Of a DNA stretch of 64,000 bases, positions 44,380 to 52,974 are shown one piece after another (the first letter of the stretch is position 1; the number at the start of each line of letters is the position of its first letter). A program made the position numbers and the translations under genes. This DNA is from VAZQ01 sp963840535 (lineage in GTDB: Bacteria; Pseudomonadota; Alphaproteobacteria; Rhizobiales; Xanthobacteraceae): the NCBI GenBank assembly GCA_963840535.1, contig CAWIZJ010000007.1, positions 47,913-111,912 on the forward strand, written 5' to 3'. The notes under the pieces are model-generated. The model made no database searches. It had not been told where the DNA came from and was given only the letters and a program-made list of their open reading frames with translations.

Positions 44380-46089
44380 TTGTCAAATTACGATACTAAA
44401 ATTGTCAAACTGTCTGGCAATCGCACTGCAACGATCTGGGAAAGTGGGAGGGCCAGATTTTCCGAGGAGAGAGGTGCGGAGGAAGAGAAGGCCAAGCGGC
44501 GCCAGGATCAAACGAAGAAGGGGGCCGCAGGATCGACCGCTGCAAGTGTCCAACGCCGGAAGATTACGATAGTCACTGGCGACGAATATCAAGCCGTGAC
44601 TGACGCCGAACGGGCATTGATCGATGGGGGTGCGGAAATCTACCAGCGGGGCCTGCGGCTGGTTCGTCCCATCACTGTTGATGCTCTCGCGGCCGATGGC
44701 AAGCACACCAAAGTTGGTCAGCTTCTACCGCTCAATTCTGATTTCGCGCTCGACATCTTATCTGGATACACGGCTTGGTTTCGATGGAGCCCAAGTAAAG
44801 GCACTGAGAGCCGGATAAGTCCGCCCTTTGAGATTGCCAAGATGCTGCTTGCCCGGAGTGGTTATTGGCGATTTCCGAGGGTCTCTGGCGTGATCATGAC
44901 TCCGACGCTGAGACCCGATGGCTCTCTTTTGATTAGACCCGGATATGATGAATCGACGGGCCTGCTCTTGATGAACCCTCCGCCCTTGCCTCCAATATCA
45001 ATGGAGCCGACCAAGGATGAGGCCATTGCAGCGCTTACACTTTTGAAATCGCTTCTCGTCGATTTTCCTTTTGTTGACGAGTCAAGCCACTCGGTTGCAC
45101 TTTCAACGCTGATCACTCCAGTTGTTCGGATAGCTTGTGGCACGGCCCCAGCCCATGCAGGAACGGCACCCGCAGCGGGAACTGGAAAGTCCTATCTGTA
45201 TAACATCGCCACGGCGATCTGCATTGGCGACCGCTGTCCTACGATGACAGTGGCGAGGTCTGAATCGGAGACCGAGAAGAGGCTTGGATCGGCCATCATT
45301 GCAGGACAGCCAATCATTTCACTTGATAATGTCGATGTCCCGCTTAGCGGGGCGTTTTTGTGCCAAGCAATTTCCGAGAAAATGGTCCAGGTTAGAAAAC
45401 TCGGCTTCTCGGAACAACTCACCTATCCGAACAATTGGGTAGTTTTCATAAACGGGAATAACCTGGAGCTGCGCGGTGATTTAACGAGACGGGTATTGAT
45501 GGCCGAGGTGGATGCTGATGTGGAGCGGCCCGAACTTCGAACTTTCAGTGGTAATCCGTTCGAGAGGGTGTTGGCAGATCGTGGTCGGTTTATCGCGGCT
45601 GCCCTGACGATTGTTCTCGCTTACCGTGCCGCCGGGTCTCCGGATCGATTGGCGCCGCTCGCTTCGTTCGAGGTTTGGTCTGATTTGGTGCGGTCGGCGC
45701 TGGTGTGGCTTGACGAGGCCGATCCCGTTAGGACCATGGAAAAAGTTCGGGCCAAAGATAGTGAGTTGCGGACCATGCGTCAGATCATTGTTGGTATGTC
45801 GAAGCAGTTCGGTTTGGGTGAGAAGAACGGAAAATTCTCTCATGAGATTATTCAGGCCGTTATGAGCCCCGAGGCTATACTGAACTCAAAACCCTCCGAG
45901 CCCAATATGCTCAGGGAAGGCTTGAGGGCCGTCGCGGGCCATCGAGAGATCACTTCCCTCATCCTTGGAGTTTGGCTTAGCAGTAAGGTCAACAGGGTAG
46001 TTGACGGACTCCGGTTGAGGTCGCGTCTAGATTCGCATCTCGGGAATAACCGTTGGTGGGTAGAGAAAGGTGAAGAGGAGGACATATAA
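44380..46089 (+). CDS. Helicase-like P-loop ATPase of the replication module
   Basis: This 569-residue protein has a Walker A-like AGTGKSYLYNIATAICIGD (about residue 267), a Walker B-like PIISLDNVD, and an Arg-finger-like DLTRRVLMAEVD, in the order of SF3/primase-helicase ATPases (DUF927/D5-like). The first 70 residues are charged. The start is a TTG at 44380; no ATG is suitable. A small frame at 44298-44399 overlaps the prim-pol end. Base composition is more AT-rich than the flanking chromosome, which marks it as foreign. Confidence 0.72.
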   Translation: MSNYDTKIVKLSGNRTATIWESGRARFSEERGAEEEKAKRRQDQTKKGAAGSTAASVQRRKITIVTGDEYQAVTDAERALIDGGAEIYQRGLRLVRPITVDALAADGKHTKVGQLLPLNSDFALDILSGYTAWFRWSPSKGTESRISPPFEIAKMLLARSGYWRFPRVSGVIMTPTLRPDGSLLIRPGYDESTGLLLMNPPPLPPISMEPTKDEAIAALTLLKSLLVDFPFVDESSHSVALSTLITPVVRIACGTAPAHAGTAPAAGTGKSYLYNIATAICIGDRCPTMTVARSESETEKRLGSAIIAGQPIISLDNVDVPLSGAFLCQAISEKMVQVRKLGFSEQLTYPNNWVVFINGNNLELRGDLTRRVLMAEVDADVERPELRTFSGNPFERVLADRGRFIAAALTIVLAYRAAGSPDRLAPLASFEVWSDLVRSALVWLDEADPVRTMEKVRAKDSELRTMRQIIVGMSKQFGLGEKNGKFSHEIIQAVMSPEAILNSKPSEPNMLREGLRAVAGHREITSLILGVWLSSKVNRVVDGLRLRSRLDSHLGNNRWWVEKGEEEDI

Positions 46090-46576
46090 ATGGGGGAGCC
46101 CTGCAGCGGGAGCTGTGGGTTAAAACGCATTTGTTCCCTAGGCGCGTGCTCACCCGCCGACCCGACGTTCGCACCCCCGCCACCAACAGCAGCCACAGCA
46201 AACCCGCATGGAATGGGCATTTCCGATGCCGTGGGTGTCGCGTTTCACCCACGGCAACCCACAGCAAAACTGCGCGGGATTTCCCCAACAACCAAATCCA
46301 GTATGGGCCGCTCGCAGCTGCTTGGGCCTTCGGCCCTTATCGAGGGGATGGTATGTATGTTTGGCTGCAAAAAACTAGGGAGGTTGAAGCGCCCCACCAA
46401 AGAATTTCTTTTTTAGTCCCCCCGGCTCCTTGAGGCGGGCAGCAATAAACGACTCAAGCCTGACAAAACAAAACACTATTAGTGCTGCGTTAGTGCTCGA
46501 CTGTTTCGATGATCAGAGCGACCGTAATTGCACGGCATCGCAATGGTGCGGCCGAAAACCAAATGGAAGACGAACA
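46090..46576. other. No clear gene
   Basis: Two overlapping open frames (46090-46416 and 46131-46433) are rich in Pro, Ser and Arg. One has HFRCRGC and a KTREVEAPHQRISFLV tail, but neither has a strong start or family likeness. I see no terminator or repeat. Confidence 0.45.
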
Positions 46577-47090
46577 ATGTTAGTGGCTATCGGGAAGGGA
46601 ATTGAACTCGACGTCGATGTGACGCGGTTCAACTGCAGAGGTTCACGATCACATCGTTCGCACGGGTCTCCGCAATCTGTTGATGGACGCTCATGCGTCC
46701 GCGACTGCGAAGGCTGACCCAGAGGGCTATGTCAAAAAGTCCCGCGAGTTGGCCGAAAAGAAACTGGCCTCGTTGTATGCGGGGATCGTCAGGGTGCAAT
46801 CAGTCGGCGGTGTGGCAAAACCGACTGATCCAGTCAGCGCTTGTCATTGAGGCTGGCGCGGAGGGCGATCCAAAAGGAAAAGGCCTCGGATATCGCGGCT
46901 GCGCCGAAGGATCAGCGGCTGGCACTTATCAATCGGTTGGCTGCCGAATATGCACAGTCGCATGATGTGGCATTGAGGCCTCGGGCGCAGAAAAATCGTC
47001 GCGTTGGAAAATGTCGAGGCGGAGCCTCTGCCGGTGAAAAAGGCCGAGCCAGTGCCCATGAAAAAGGAAGAAGGCCGCCTGACTTTCAGA
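46577..47090 (+). pseudogene. Decayed phage-type hypothetical gene
   Basis: The pieces lie in successive frames: GKGIELDVDV, then VHDHIVRTGLRNLLMDAHAS and YVKKSRELAEKKLASLYAGI, then LRLARRAIQKEKASDIAAAP and ALINRLAAEYAQSHDVAL, then ENVEAEPLPVKKAEPVPMKK. Together they resemble a helical phage protein family of about 150-170 residues whose members have an arm like GLRNxLNDAHAS. Three or more shifts separate the pieces, more than in chromosomal genes, so true decay is likely. Confidence 0.5.
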
Positions 47091-47389
47091 CTTGCAATAA
47101 TGGGGTCCGCGACTTACCCCGGCTCCATTATTATTTGGCCGTGGCGTGGCGCGTGGTGCGCGCGATCCGCGCGGCGGGTGTCGTGGTGCCCGACATTATT
47201 ACGGTCGCATGGGCGGCCATTTGTAGGGCACCGGGACGGCGTCATATCAAACCGGGACCGAACTCGCGTCGGACGCACGGCCGATTGTGCATTAATCAAA
47301 ACATACGCACACTACCGTTGACCCCGATTTTATGCGGAGTTATGTATGTGCGAATGATATGTGCGAAACTCGAATCATAGGGAACACAA
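47091..47389. other. No clear gene, upstream of recombinase
   Basis: Nothing recognisable as a gene lies here. The stretch just before the recombinase ATG is AT-rich (CATACGCACACTACCGTTG and following) and may hold its promoter. Confidence 0.4.
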
Positions 47390-47939
47390 ATGACTGTCTA
47401 TGGTTACGCGCGCGTCAGCACCATCGGCCAAACGCTGGCCGCGCAAGAGGCCGCCTTGCACGAAGCGGGCGCAGCGAAAGTATTCAAGGAAAAGATCAGC
47501 GGCGCGGCAAACCATCGCGCTCAACTCCACCGGCTGCTGAAAACCATCGACGCGGGAGACATTGTGATCGTCACAAGGCTTGATCGGCTGGCCCGGTCAA
47601 CGCGGGACCTGCTCAACATTCTCGACAAGATCGCGAAAGCGGGCGCGACATTCAAATCACTCGGCGACGCTTGGGCCGACACGACCACGGCCCACGGCCG
47701 ACTGATGCTGACGGTTCTTGGTGGCCTCGCGGAATTTGAACGGGAGCTAATTCGTGTGACGGACTGGCGAGGGGCGCGTTCGCGCGAAGGCCCGAGGCGT
47801 CCATATGGGACGACCGTTCAAGTTGAACCGACATCAGCAACGCGAAGCGATTGCGCGACGAGAGGCGGGGGAAGCGCTAACGGATATCGCCAGGACGTTT
47901 GGAGTGCATCACACTACGATCGGCCGATTGCGGGCCTAA
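47390..47939 (+). CDS. Serine recombinase, resolvase/invertase type (one frameshift)
   Basis: Removing one base near 47758 gives a 182-residue small serine recombinase. The catalytic Ser is in YGYARVSTIGQTLAAQ (residue 10), with RLDRLARSTRDLLNIL and GRLMLTVLGGLAEFERELI following. The second frame supplies GRPFKLNRHQQREAIARREA and DIARTFGVHHTTIGRLRA, the HTH_7 DNA-binding domain. It may resolve or invert DNA within the element. The palindromic AGCCATAC repeats begin about 130 bases downstream and could be its sites, although this is inference. Confidence 0.85.
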
Positions 47940-48072
47940 CAACAGGGCAACGCGCAAATTGCGTGATGGCCCGAGCCCCGCCACGCCTACGGTTTCCTAT
48001 GTTAATCCCTATGAAACGCTACATTGCCTTGATTGCTGTGGGGTCCGGCGTTTGGGACGTTTCGGGGTTTTG

Positions 48073-48107
48073 GAGCCATACGTGTCGGTTTCCGATACGT
48101 ACGGCTC
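48073..48107. repeat. AGCCATAC-family hairpin 1
   Basis: GAGCCATACG (48073-48082) pairs with CGTACGGCTC (48098-48107) with one mismatch, and inside it TCGG pairs with CCGA around TTT. The outer arms are those of the repeats at 48215 and 49429. Confidence 0.6.
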
Positions 48108-48214
48108 GAAGTCTTGGACGGACCGAGAGCGCGGGTCATTTGTCTTTCATTTTGTCATCGAATTGGACACTGATGCGCCATTCCGCTTTGCCTATCTAAA
48201 CTGGATGTGGGCAA

Positions 48215-48269
48215 GACGAGCCATACGTATGGCTGAGTCGGTCACCGACCGAGCCATACCCAGTCGTTT
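48215..48269. repeat. AGCCATAC-family structured repeat 2
   Basis: The 20-base left block GACGAGCCATACGTATGGCT and the 18-base right block AGCCATACCCAGTCGTTT are identical to those at 49429-49483. The 17-base middle differs but again forms a 5-bp stem, GTCGG/CCGAC, with loop TCA. GTATGGCT and the right-hand AGCCATAC can close an outer stem. Confidence 0.8.
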
Positions 48270-48430
48270 GATAACAATGATTTTAGGGAACTTATGGCGC
48301 AAATAAAATCAATCAAAGATGAACTACGCAATCGAGTGCGTGAACTCGGCGATTTGAGTTCACGAAGAAGCTGTTTTTCTTATACCCCCAACTGCGGACT
48401 TTGGTCGGCGTGGCGGGCGGGTCTCTTCCG

Positions 48431-48680
48431 GTCGGTAGGGACACTCATTGCTGAGTGCCCCCGCGCAGATTCGTACTTGCGGCTTTCCCGCATACGGCTC
48501 GTACCTCGGGTCCAAACGGCAATTGGCGTGCCGCAACTGGCTGACTGCTCGCGGATTCTGGTACCGCCGGAAGAGGGATCATTTGGTGTAAGGTTTAAGT
48601 GGGAGTCGCAGGGGGTGACTCCGTCTAGTGACTTTATTCGCCAAGGGGGCGAGTTCAGGAGAAGTCCGAACTCGGGACAG
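48431..48680 (-). mobile_element. RT-less group II intron remnant (3-prime part, domains V-VI)
   Basis: On the minus strand, GAGCCGTATGCGGGAAAG followed by CCGCAAGTACGAATC (48500 down to 48468) looks like domain V, with the GAAA-type loop and a 2-base bulge. It is followed by a domain VI-like hairpin, GGGGCACTCAGCAATGAGTG with a CCCTACC segment that would hold the branch A (48467-48431). Upstream there are two more stems, GGAGTC/GACTCC (48602-48622) and CGAGTTC/GAACTCG (48650-48674). No reverse transcriptase is present. The 3-prime end is near 48430; the 5-prime end is not seen. The triad pairing in domain V is imperfect, suggesting decay. Confidence 0.55.
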
Positions 48681-48828
48681 TATGCTTCTTCTTATTGTGC
48701 TGATCTTGCTGTTGGGCTCCATCGCCGTTGTAGCTTAGCGCGGTGATCACGGGGGCGAGGGTCATCTGTGCCATTTGGCCCTCCTACGGGCTGGCGGACG
48801 GGCGACGTAAGGGCAAGACCGTGAACCT

Positions 48829-49380
48829 TCACCGGGGGAAGACTGTCGAGCGTTCGGCTTCCTTTGCGGCTTGCTCAAACTCCTCCTCCAGCCGTTTGGA
48901 AACGCCGGTCAGTCCTTCGGATACTCTGCGAGCCCACTTGACATATTCAAGCCGTCGCTTGACGGACCAATCCGGGGGAGGGCTTGCCGCCACATCCCTT
49001 AGATTGCTTGTCTTGTCCGCGAGTTTTAGAATCTTTGCCCGCTCTGACTTCTTGTGAGCACTCTTGATTTGCAGGCGCTTTCGCTGTTGCTTCGGCAGGT
49101 TCTTGTCATCGGTTACCTCTTCGACAAGCTTCGCTACCCCGTTTCCGAAGGTCTCCGCGATCACGGAACGCGGCACTTCCTGGTCTTCGATCGCATCGTG
49201 CAACAATGCTGCGATCACGAGTTCGGGGTCTTTGCCATCTGTCGCCTCTGCCACGAGGCTCGCGACTTCAAGCAGGTGATTGATGTAAGGCTCCTCGGCA
49301 GCGCCCTTTCGGCGTTGATGGACATGCCACCGCGCCGCAGCGTCGGCGGCTCTGAGAACTGCGATCCACTCTTTTGCCAT
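48829..49380 (-). CDS. HD-domain phosphohydrolase (RelA/SpoT hydrolase-like)
   Basis: This 183-residue protein fits the stand-alone RSH hydrolase type: HQRRKGAAEEPYINHLLEVA at the start, then VIAALLHDAIEDQEVPRSVI with the HD metal pair and ED, VTDDKNLPKQQRK, and KILKLADKTSNLRDVA. No synthetase or TGS/ACT domain follows. It could hydrolyse (p)ppGpp or a related nucleotide. GGAAGGGAG precedes the ATG at 49380; upstream in-frame codons run through the repeat. It is the only metabolic-type gene within the element. Confidence 0.85.
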   Translation of the reverse strand: MAKEWIAVLRAADAAARWHVHQRRKGAAEEPYINHLLEVASLVAEATDGKDPELVIAALLHDAIEDQEVPRSVIAETFGNGVAKLVEEVTDDKNLPKQQRKRLQIKSAHKKSERAKILKLADKTSNLRDVAASPPPDWSVKRRLEYVKWARRVSEGLTGVSKRLEEEFEQAAKEAERSTVFPR

Positions 49381-49428
49381 GGCTCCCTTCCGACGGATCC
49401 TCAACATGACTCTCGCTGATGTGAGCGT

Positions 49429-49483
49429 GACGAGCCATACGTATGGCTCAATCCGCCACGGATACAGCCATACCCAGTCGTTT
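49429..49483. repeat. AGCCATAC-family structured repeat 3
   Basis: The flanking blocks are the same as at 48215-48269, and the middle again forms a 5-bp stem, ATCCG/CGGAT, with loop CCA. The left block contains an 18-bp perfect palindrome, GAGCCATACGTATGGCTC. It lies 49 bases upstream of the HD gene start on the opposite side of its ribosome site. Confidence 0.8.
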
Positions 49484-49761
49484 TGCCGTCCGGCGTCCAA
49501 TCTCCAGCTCCGTGGCGATATCGTCGAAAAACGCGCTGCATGTGGGATCAAACGGCACGACGCCTCGAGCCCAGGGGTGTCTGTTAAAACCACGGCAAAT
49601 AAAGAAATCAAATTGCAATCAACAAGGCACAGCACGCTATCGCTTGAGCCGCAAGTCGGGTCGGTCTAGGAACTGCGGGCACGAAACGTTTCAATACGAC
49701 CATGGGCCATGCCGTTTTGGGCGATCGGCAACCTCAGTGCAAGTCGCCGGCCATTCATGGT
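49484..49761. other. No clear gene
   Basis: I see no gene or clear signal here. A hairpin GCCCCGC/GCGGGGC lies at its right end (about 49764-49781), overlapping the stop of the small gene. Confidence 0.4.
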
Positions 49762-49950
49762 CTAGCCCCGCTTCGGCGGGGCCCACTTTCTGCGGCCGGT
49801 GGCGAGCTCATCCCACGCTTCTATGTCTCTCGGGTTCTTATCGATCCGGTCGAGTAGTTGTTCACCACGCGGCTTTGTCGGCGGGGCGTTCTTTTTCCGG
49901 CCGGGACTCTTCTTCGGCTGCACTCTCTTTACGCTGCGAGATTTTGCCAT
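49762..49950 (-). CDS. Small basic hypothetical protein
   Basis: This 62-residue protein starts with a lysine- and arginine-rich stretch (KSRSVKRVQPKKSPGRKKN) and continues with GEQLLDRIDKNPRDIEAWDE. AGGGGCAGG lies before the ATG. Its stop overlaps a GC-rich hairpin that may serve as a terminator. The basic head may bind nucleic acid. I do not recognise the family. Confidence 0.5.
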   Translation of the reverse strand: MAKSRSVKRVQPKKSPGRKKNAPPTKPRGEQLLDRIDKNPRDIEAWDELATGRRKWAPPKRG

Positions 49951-50131
49951 GGCCTGCCCCTGGGATAAATCCGCTTCTACTTCATTATAAACCCCAAGTA
50001 GAAGGAAATCACTCGAACTTGGTCGATCGACTGCAGCACCGGTAGTTCAGCCAGCTTTGAGGATACGGCCGCGGCCGGAATAGACGCCGAGCTGCCGGTA
50101 AAATGTCCGCCAGGCTCGTCCCCGTAACTCA

Positions 50132-51388
50132 TCAGCCCGCCGGCATCGCAATGCAACGCTCGAACGTGGTGGTCTCGAATTTGATTCCCAATTCGCGGGC
50201 GCGGCGCCAGGAAGTATCGAGCTCCGCGCGCGTCGGCCGGCGAGCGATCTCGGCATATTTGTCCCGGTACTTGGCGCTCGCCGGATCACAGAAATTGTCG
50301 GGATGGAACTGCGCCATCACATTCACCGGCGCTGCCGGCACCCGCTCGGCAATCCATTCCAGCACCGGATACGTGCAGCACTCGACGTGATTGGGCATCA
50401 CCAAGTGGCGGATAGAAAAATCCTCGCCCCAGTCGGCGAGCAGCGCAACGTTGCGCGTCACCGTCTCCCAGTACCATGGCGTTCTCGCCAGCGTCATCGC
50501 GCACCGGCCAGGCCCGAATTTGAAGTCGGGCAGCCAGGCATCGGTGAGTACGCGCAGGATCTTCATGCTTTCGAGCGTCATGAAGAAGTTGCTGTTCCAT
50601 AGCATCGGCGCATTGAACTTCTCGTCATAGACCGCCGCGCCAGGCACCTCGTCAAACCACAAGAAACGGTCGGCCTTCGTTTTGCGTGCCCGCGTCAGCT
50701 CCTCCGGCGTCGGCCTGTAGTCGCCACCCAGCAGCGCGATGGCGTCGACGATGGCATGCAGGTGAATGACGACCTCGCCGCCGACCCAATTGATATTGTG
50801 GCAACCTTCGCTTCGCAGCGTCCACGCCATCGCTGCCAGCGCGCGCGGATCCATCTCCTCACCGTTGTCTTTATCGGTGCTGATATCGCCGTTCTGGCAG
50901 AAGGCACACCGCATGTTGCAGGAGGTGAAGAAGATCGTGCCCGAGCCTTGCGTGCCGCGATAGAACAGTTCCTCGCCGGTGTGATGGAAATGCGAGCTGA
51001 CTCGTGAACCGGCGGCGAGCTTGCAGGCGCCGAACTTGGCGCCCGCCATTCGGTCGACGCGGCAATTCCACGGACAAAAATTGCAGTGGGCGAGCATGCG
51101 GTAAGCAAGTTCGCGGCATAGCTGCAGCAGGCTCGCCCCGTCCGCCGCTTGCGGCAACGACGCGCCCGCCCGGATTGCCTGCCAGCGCGCGAGAAAAATC
51201 GGCGTGAGGCGGTCGAGCTCGGCCCACAGCGCATCCTCGCTGCTTGCCGCAGGATCGAGCTGCGTGGCGATGGTCGCGGCAATGCGGAACTTGGCTGGGC
51301 GTCGGTTCTCCGCAACGTCCAGGTACCACGACAGCGCGCCGCGGATCGCTGGATCATTCCAAATTGTCAGCTTGCCCAGGTCGCTCAT
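50132..51388 (-). CDS. PflX-type radical SAM protein
   Basis: This 418-residue protein has the radical SAM cluster motif CNMRCAFC (about residues 160-167) in TIFFTSCNMRCAFCQNGDIS. A second cysteine set, HCNFCPWNCRVDR with KFGACK, lies before it, as in the COG1313/PflX group. GCHNINWVGGEVVIHLHAI is the following conserved region, and the C-terminus FHPDNFCDPASAKYRD is intact. The substrate is unknown. It begins 9 bases after the glnA stop and is probably co-transcribed. Confidence 0.85.
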   Translation of the reverse strand: MSDLGKLTIWNDPAIRGALSWYLDVAENRRPAKFRIAATIATQLDPAASSEDALWAELDRLTPIFLARWQAIRAGASLPQAADGASLLQLCRELAYRMLAHCNFCPWNCRVDRMAGAKFGACKLAAGSRVSSHFHHTGEELFYRGTQGSGTIFFTSCNMRCAFCQNGDISTDKDNGEEMDPRALAAMAWTLRSEGCHNINWVGGEVVIHLHAIVDAIALLGGDYRPTPEELTRARKTKADRFLWFDEVPGAAVYDEKFNAPMLWNSNFFMTLESMKILRVLTDAWLPDFKFGPGRCAMTLARTPWYWETVTRNVALLADWGEDFSIRHLVMPNHVECCTYPVLEWIAERVPAAPVNVMAQFHPDNFCDPASAKYRDKYAEIARRPTRAELDTSWRRARELGIKFETTTFERCIAMPAG

Positions 51389-51397
51389 GGGCCGGCT

Positions 51398-52825
51398 CTA
51401 AATGTCGTAATAGAGATGGAACTCGTAGGGATGTGGGCGCAGCCGGATGGCATCGACTTCCTTGTCCCGTTTGTAGCCGAGCCAGGTTTCAATGACGTCC
51501 TTGGTGAAGACGTCGCCGCGGAGCAGAAACGCGTGATCGGCTTCGAGCGCATCCAGCGCTTGCTCCAGCGAGCCCGGGGTGGACTTCACCTCCTTCGCCT
51601 CAGCGGGCGGCAGGTCATAAAGGTTCTTGTCAATGGGCTTGCCCGGATCGATGCGATTCTGGATGCCGTCGAGGCCCGCCATCAACATCGCCGCGAACGC
51701 CAAGTATCCATTGCAGGAGGGATCCGGCGAACGGAACTCGACCCGCTTTGCGCGCGGATTGGGCGAATACATCGGAATCCGACAGCAGGCGGAGCGGTTA
51801 CGTTGCGAATAGACCAAGTTGATCGGCGCCTCGTAGCCCGGAACCAGGCGACGATAGGAGTTCGTAGTCGGGGCGCAAAGCCCGCATAACGCCCAGGCGT
51901 GTTTCAGCAAGCCGCCGATGTAATAGCGACCGAGCTCGCTCAGCTCGGCATACTGAGTGCCGTGGAAGAGGTTGGTTTTGCCCTTCCAGATGCTCTGGTG
52001 GACGTGCATGCCCGAGGCGTTGTCTTCAAACAACGGTTTGGGCATGAAAGTCGCGGTCAGGCCGTGCTTACGGGCCACGTTCTTGACCACGTACTTGTAC
52101 ATCATCAGGTTGTCGGCCATGCGCGTCAGCGTGGTGAAGCGCATGTCGATTTCGGCCTGGCCCGCGGTCGCGACCTCATGGTGGTGGGCCTCGATCGGGA
52201 TCCCCAGCGACTCCATGGTCAGCACCATCTCGGTGCGGAGATCCTGCATGCTGTCGACAGGGGGAACCGGGAAATATCCCTCTTTCTGGCGCGGCTTGTG
52301 GCCCAGATTGGGCCCCTCCTTTGTGCCGGTGTTCCAGGTGCCTTCCTTTGAATCGATTTCGTGCATGGCGTAGTTTATGCCCTGCCCGTAGCGCACCTCG
52401 TTGAAGACGAAGAACTCCGCCTCCGGACCGAAATAGGCAGCCTCACCGATGCCGGTACTCTTCAGATAGGTTTCGGCCTTCTGGGCGACGTGGCGGGCGT
52501 CGCGGCTGTAGGTTTGGCCGGTGACCGGGTCCCTGATGTTGCAAATCAAGACCAGCGTCGTCGCCGTGACGAACGGGTCCAGGAAGGCCGTGGTCGGGTC
52601 CGGGACGACCAGCATGTCGCTTTCCTGAATCTCCTGGAAGCCACGGATCGAAGAGCCGTCAAAACCGATGCCCTCGTCGAGCGCATCAGCATCCACCGCG
52701 CTCGGCGGGACGGAAAAATGCTGCCAGATGCCGGGCAGGTCGGTAAATCGCAAATCGATCATCTGGACCTTCTGGTCCTTGATCGTCTTAAGGACGTCTT
52801 CGGCCTTGGCACAGTTTAGAGCCAT
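51398..52825 (-). CDS. glnA: Glutamine synthetase type I
   Basis: This 475-residue enzyme makes glutamine from glutamate, ammonia and ATP. It has GFDGSSIRGFQEIQESDM, EAEFFVFNEVRYG, GIPIEAHHHEVATAGQAEID and NPRAKRVEFRSPDPSCNGYL. The adenylylation loop reads IDKNLYDLPPAE with the target Tyr present. GGGAGGAA precedes the ATG. It is followed by a PflX-type gene rather than glnB, so this may be a second copy. The length is normal. Confidence 0.95.
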   Translation of the reverse strand: MALNCAKAEDVLKTIKDQKVQMIDLRFTDLPGIWQHFSVPPSAVDADALDEGIGFDGSSIRGFQEIQESDMLVVPDPTTAFLDPFVTATTLVLICNIRDPVTGQTYSRDARHVAQKAETYLKSTGIGEAAYFGPEAEFFVFNEVRYGQGINYAMHEIDSKEGTWNTGTKEGPNLGHKPRQKEGYFPVPPVDSMQDLRTEMVLTMESLGIPIEAHHHEVATAGQAEIDMRFTTLTRMADNLMMYKYVVKNVARKHGLTATFMPKPLFEDNASGMHVHQSIWKGKTNLFHGTQYAELSELGRYYIGGLLKHAWALCGLCAPTTNSYRRLVPGYEAPINLVYSQRNRSACCRIPMYSPNPRAKRVEFRSPDPSCNGYLAFAAMLMAGLDGIQNRIDPGKPIDKNLYDLPPAEAKEVKSTPGSLEQALDALEADHAFLLRGDVFTKDVIETWLGYKRDKEVDAIRLRPHPYEFHLYYDI

Positions 52826-52974
52826 GAGTTCCTCCCGCGTGTAAGAGGCCTCCCTGGATGACGTTTGCAGCGCTGGTCAGCCCTACCAAGCAGCGCAGAA
52901 GTTTGGTCTCGGCCAGCACCGCGGGAGTTCGGCGCTCGCCTGCGAGCAAATCTTACCGCCCATCGGCCGCTACT

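Larger units (their letters stand above)
47940..48423. other. No clear gene; palindromic repeats
   Basis: The open frame at 47390 phase continues without sense. An ATG at 48294 gives MAQIKSIKDELRNRVREL, a plausible protein start that loses meaning where the intron-like segment begins near 48400. The interval contains repeats at 48073-48107 and 48215-48269. Confidence 0.4.

Noticed and set aside
48073..48107. Domain V of a second group II intron
   Set aside because: On the minus strand it starts GAGCCGTACG and has a GAAA-like loop, but the bulge is missing and no domain VI follows. It fits better as a member of the AGCCATAC repeat family.
40064..50131. Right attachment site (second copy of the tRNA-Ser 3-prime end)
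   Set aside because: I searched by eye for GTTCGAATCCCACTCCCTCC and found only the tRNA copy.
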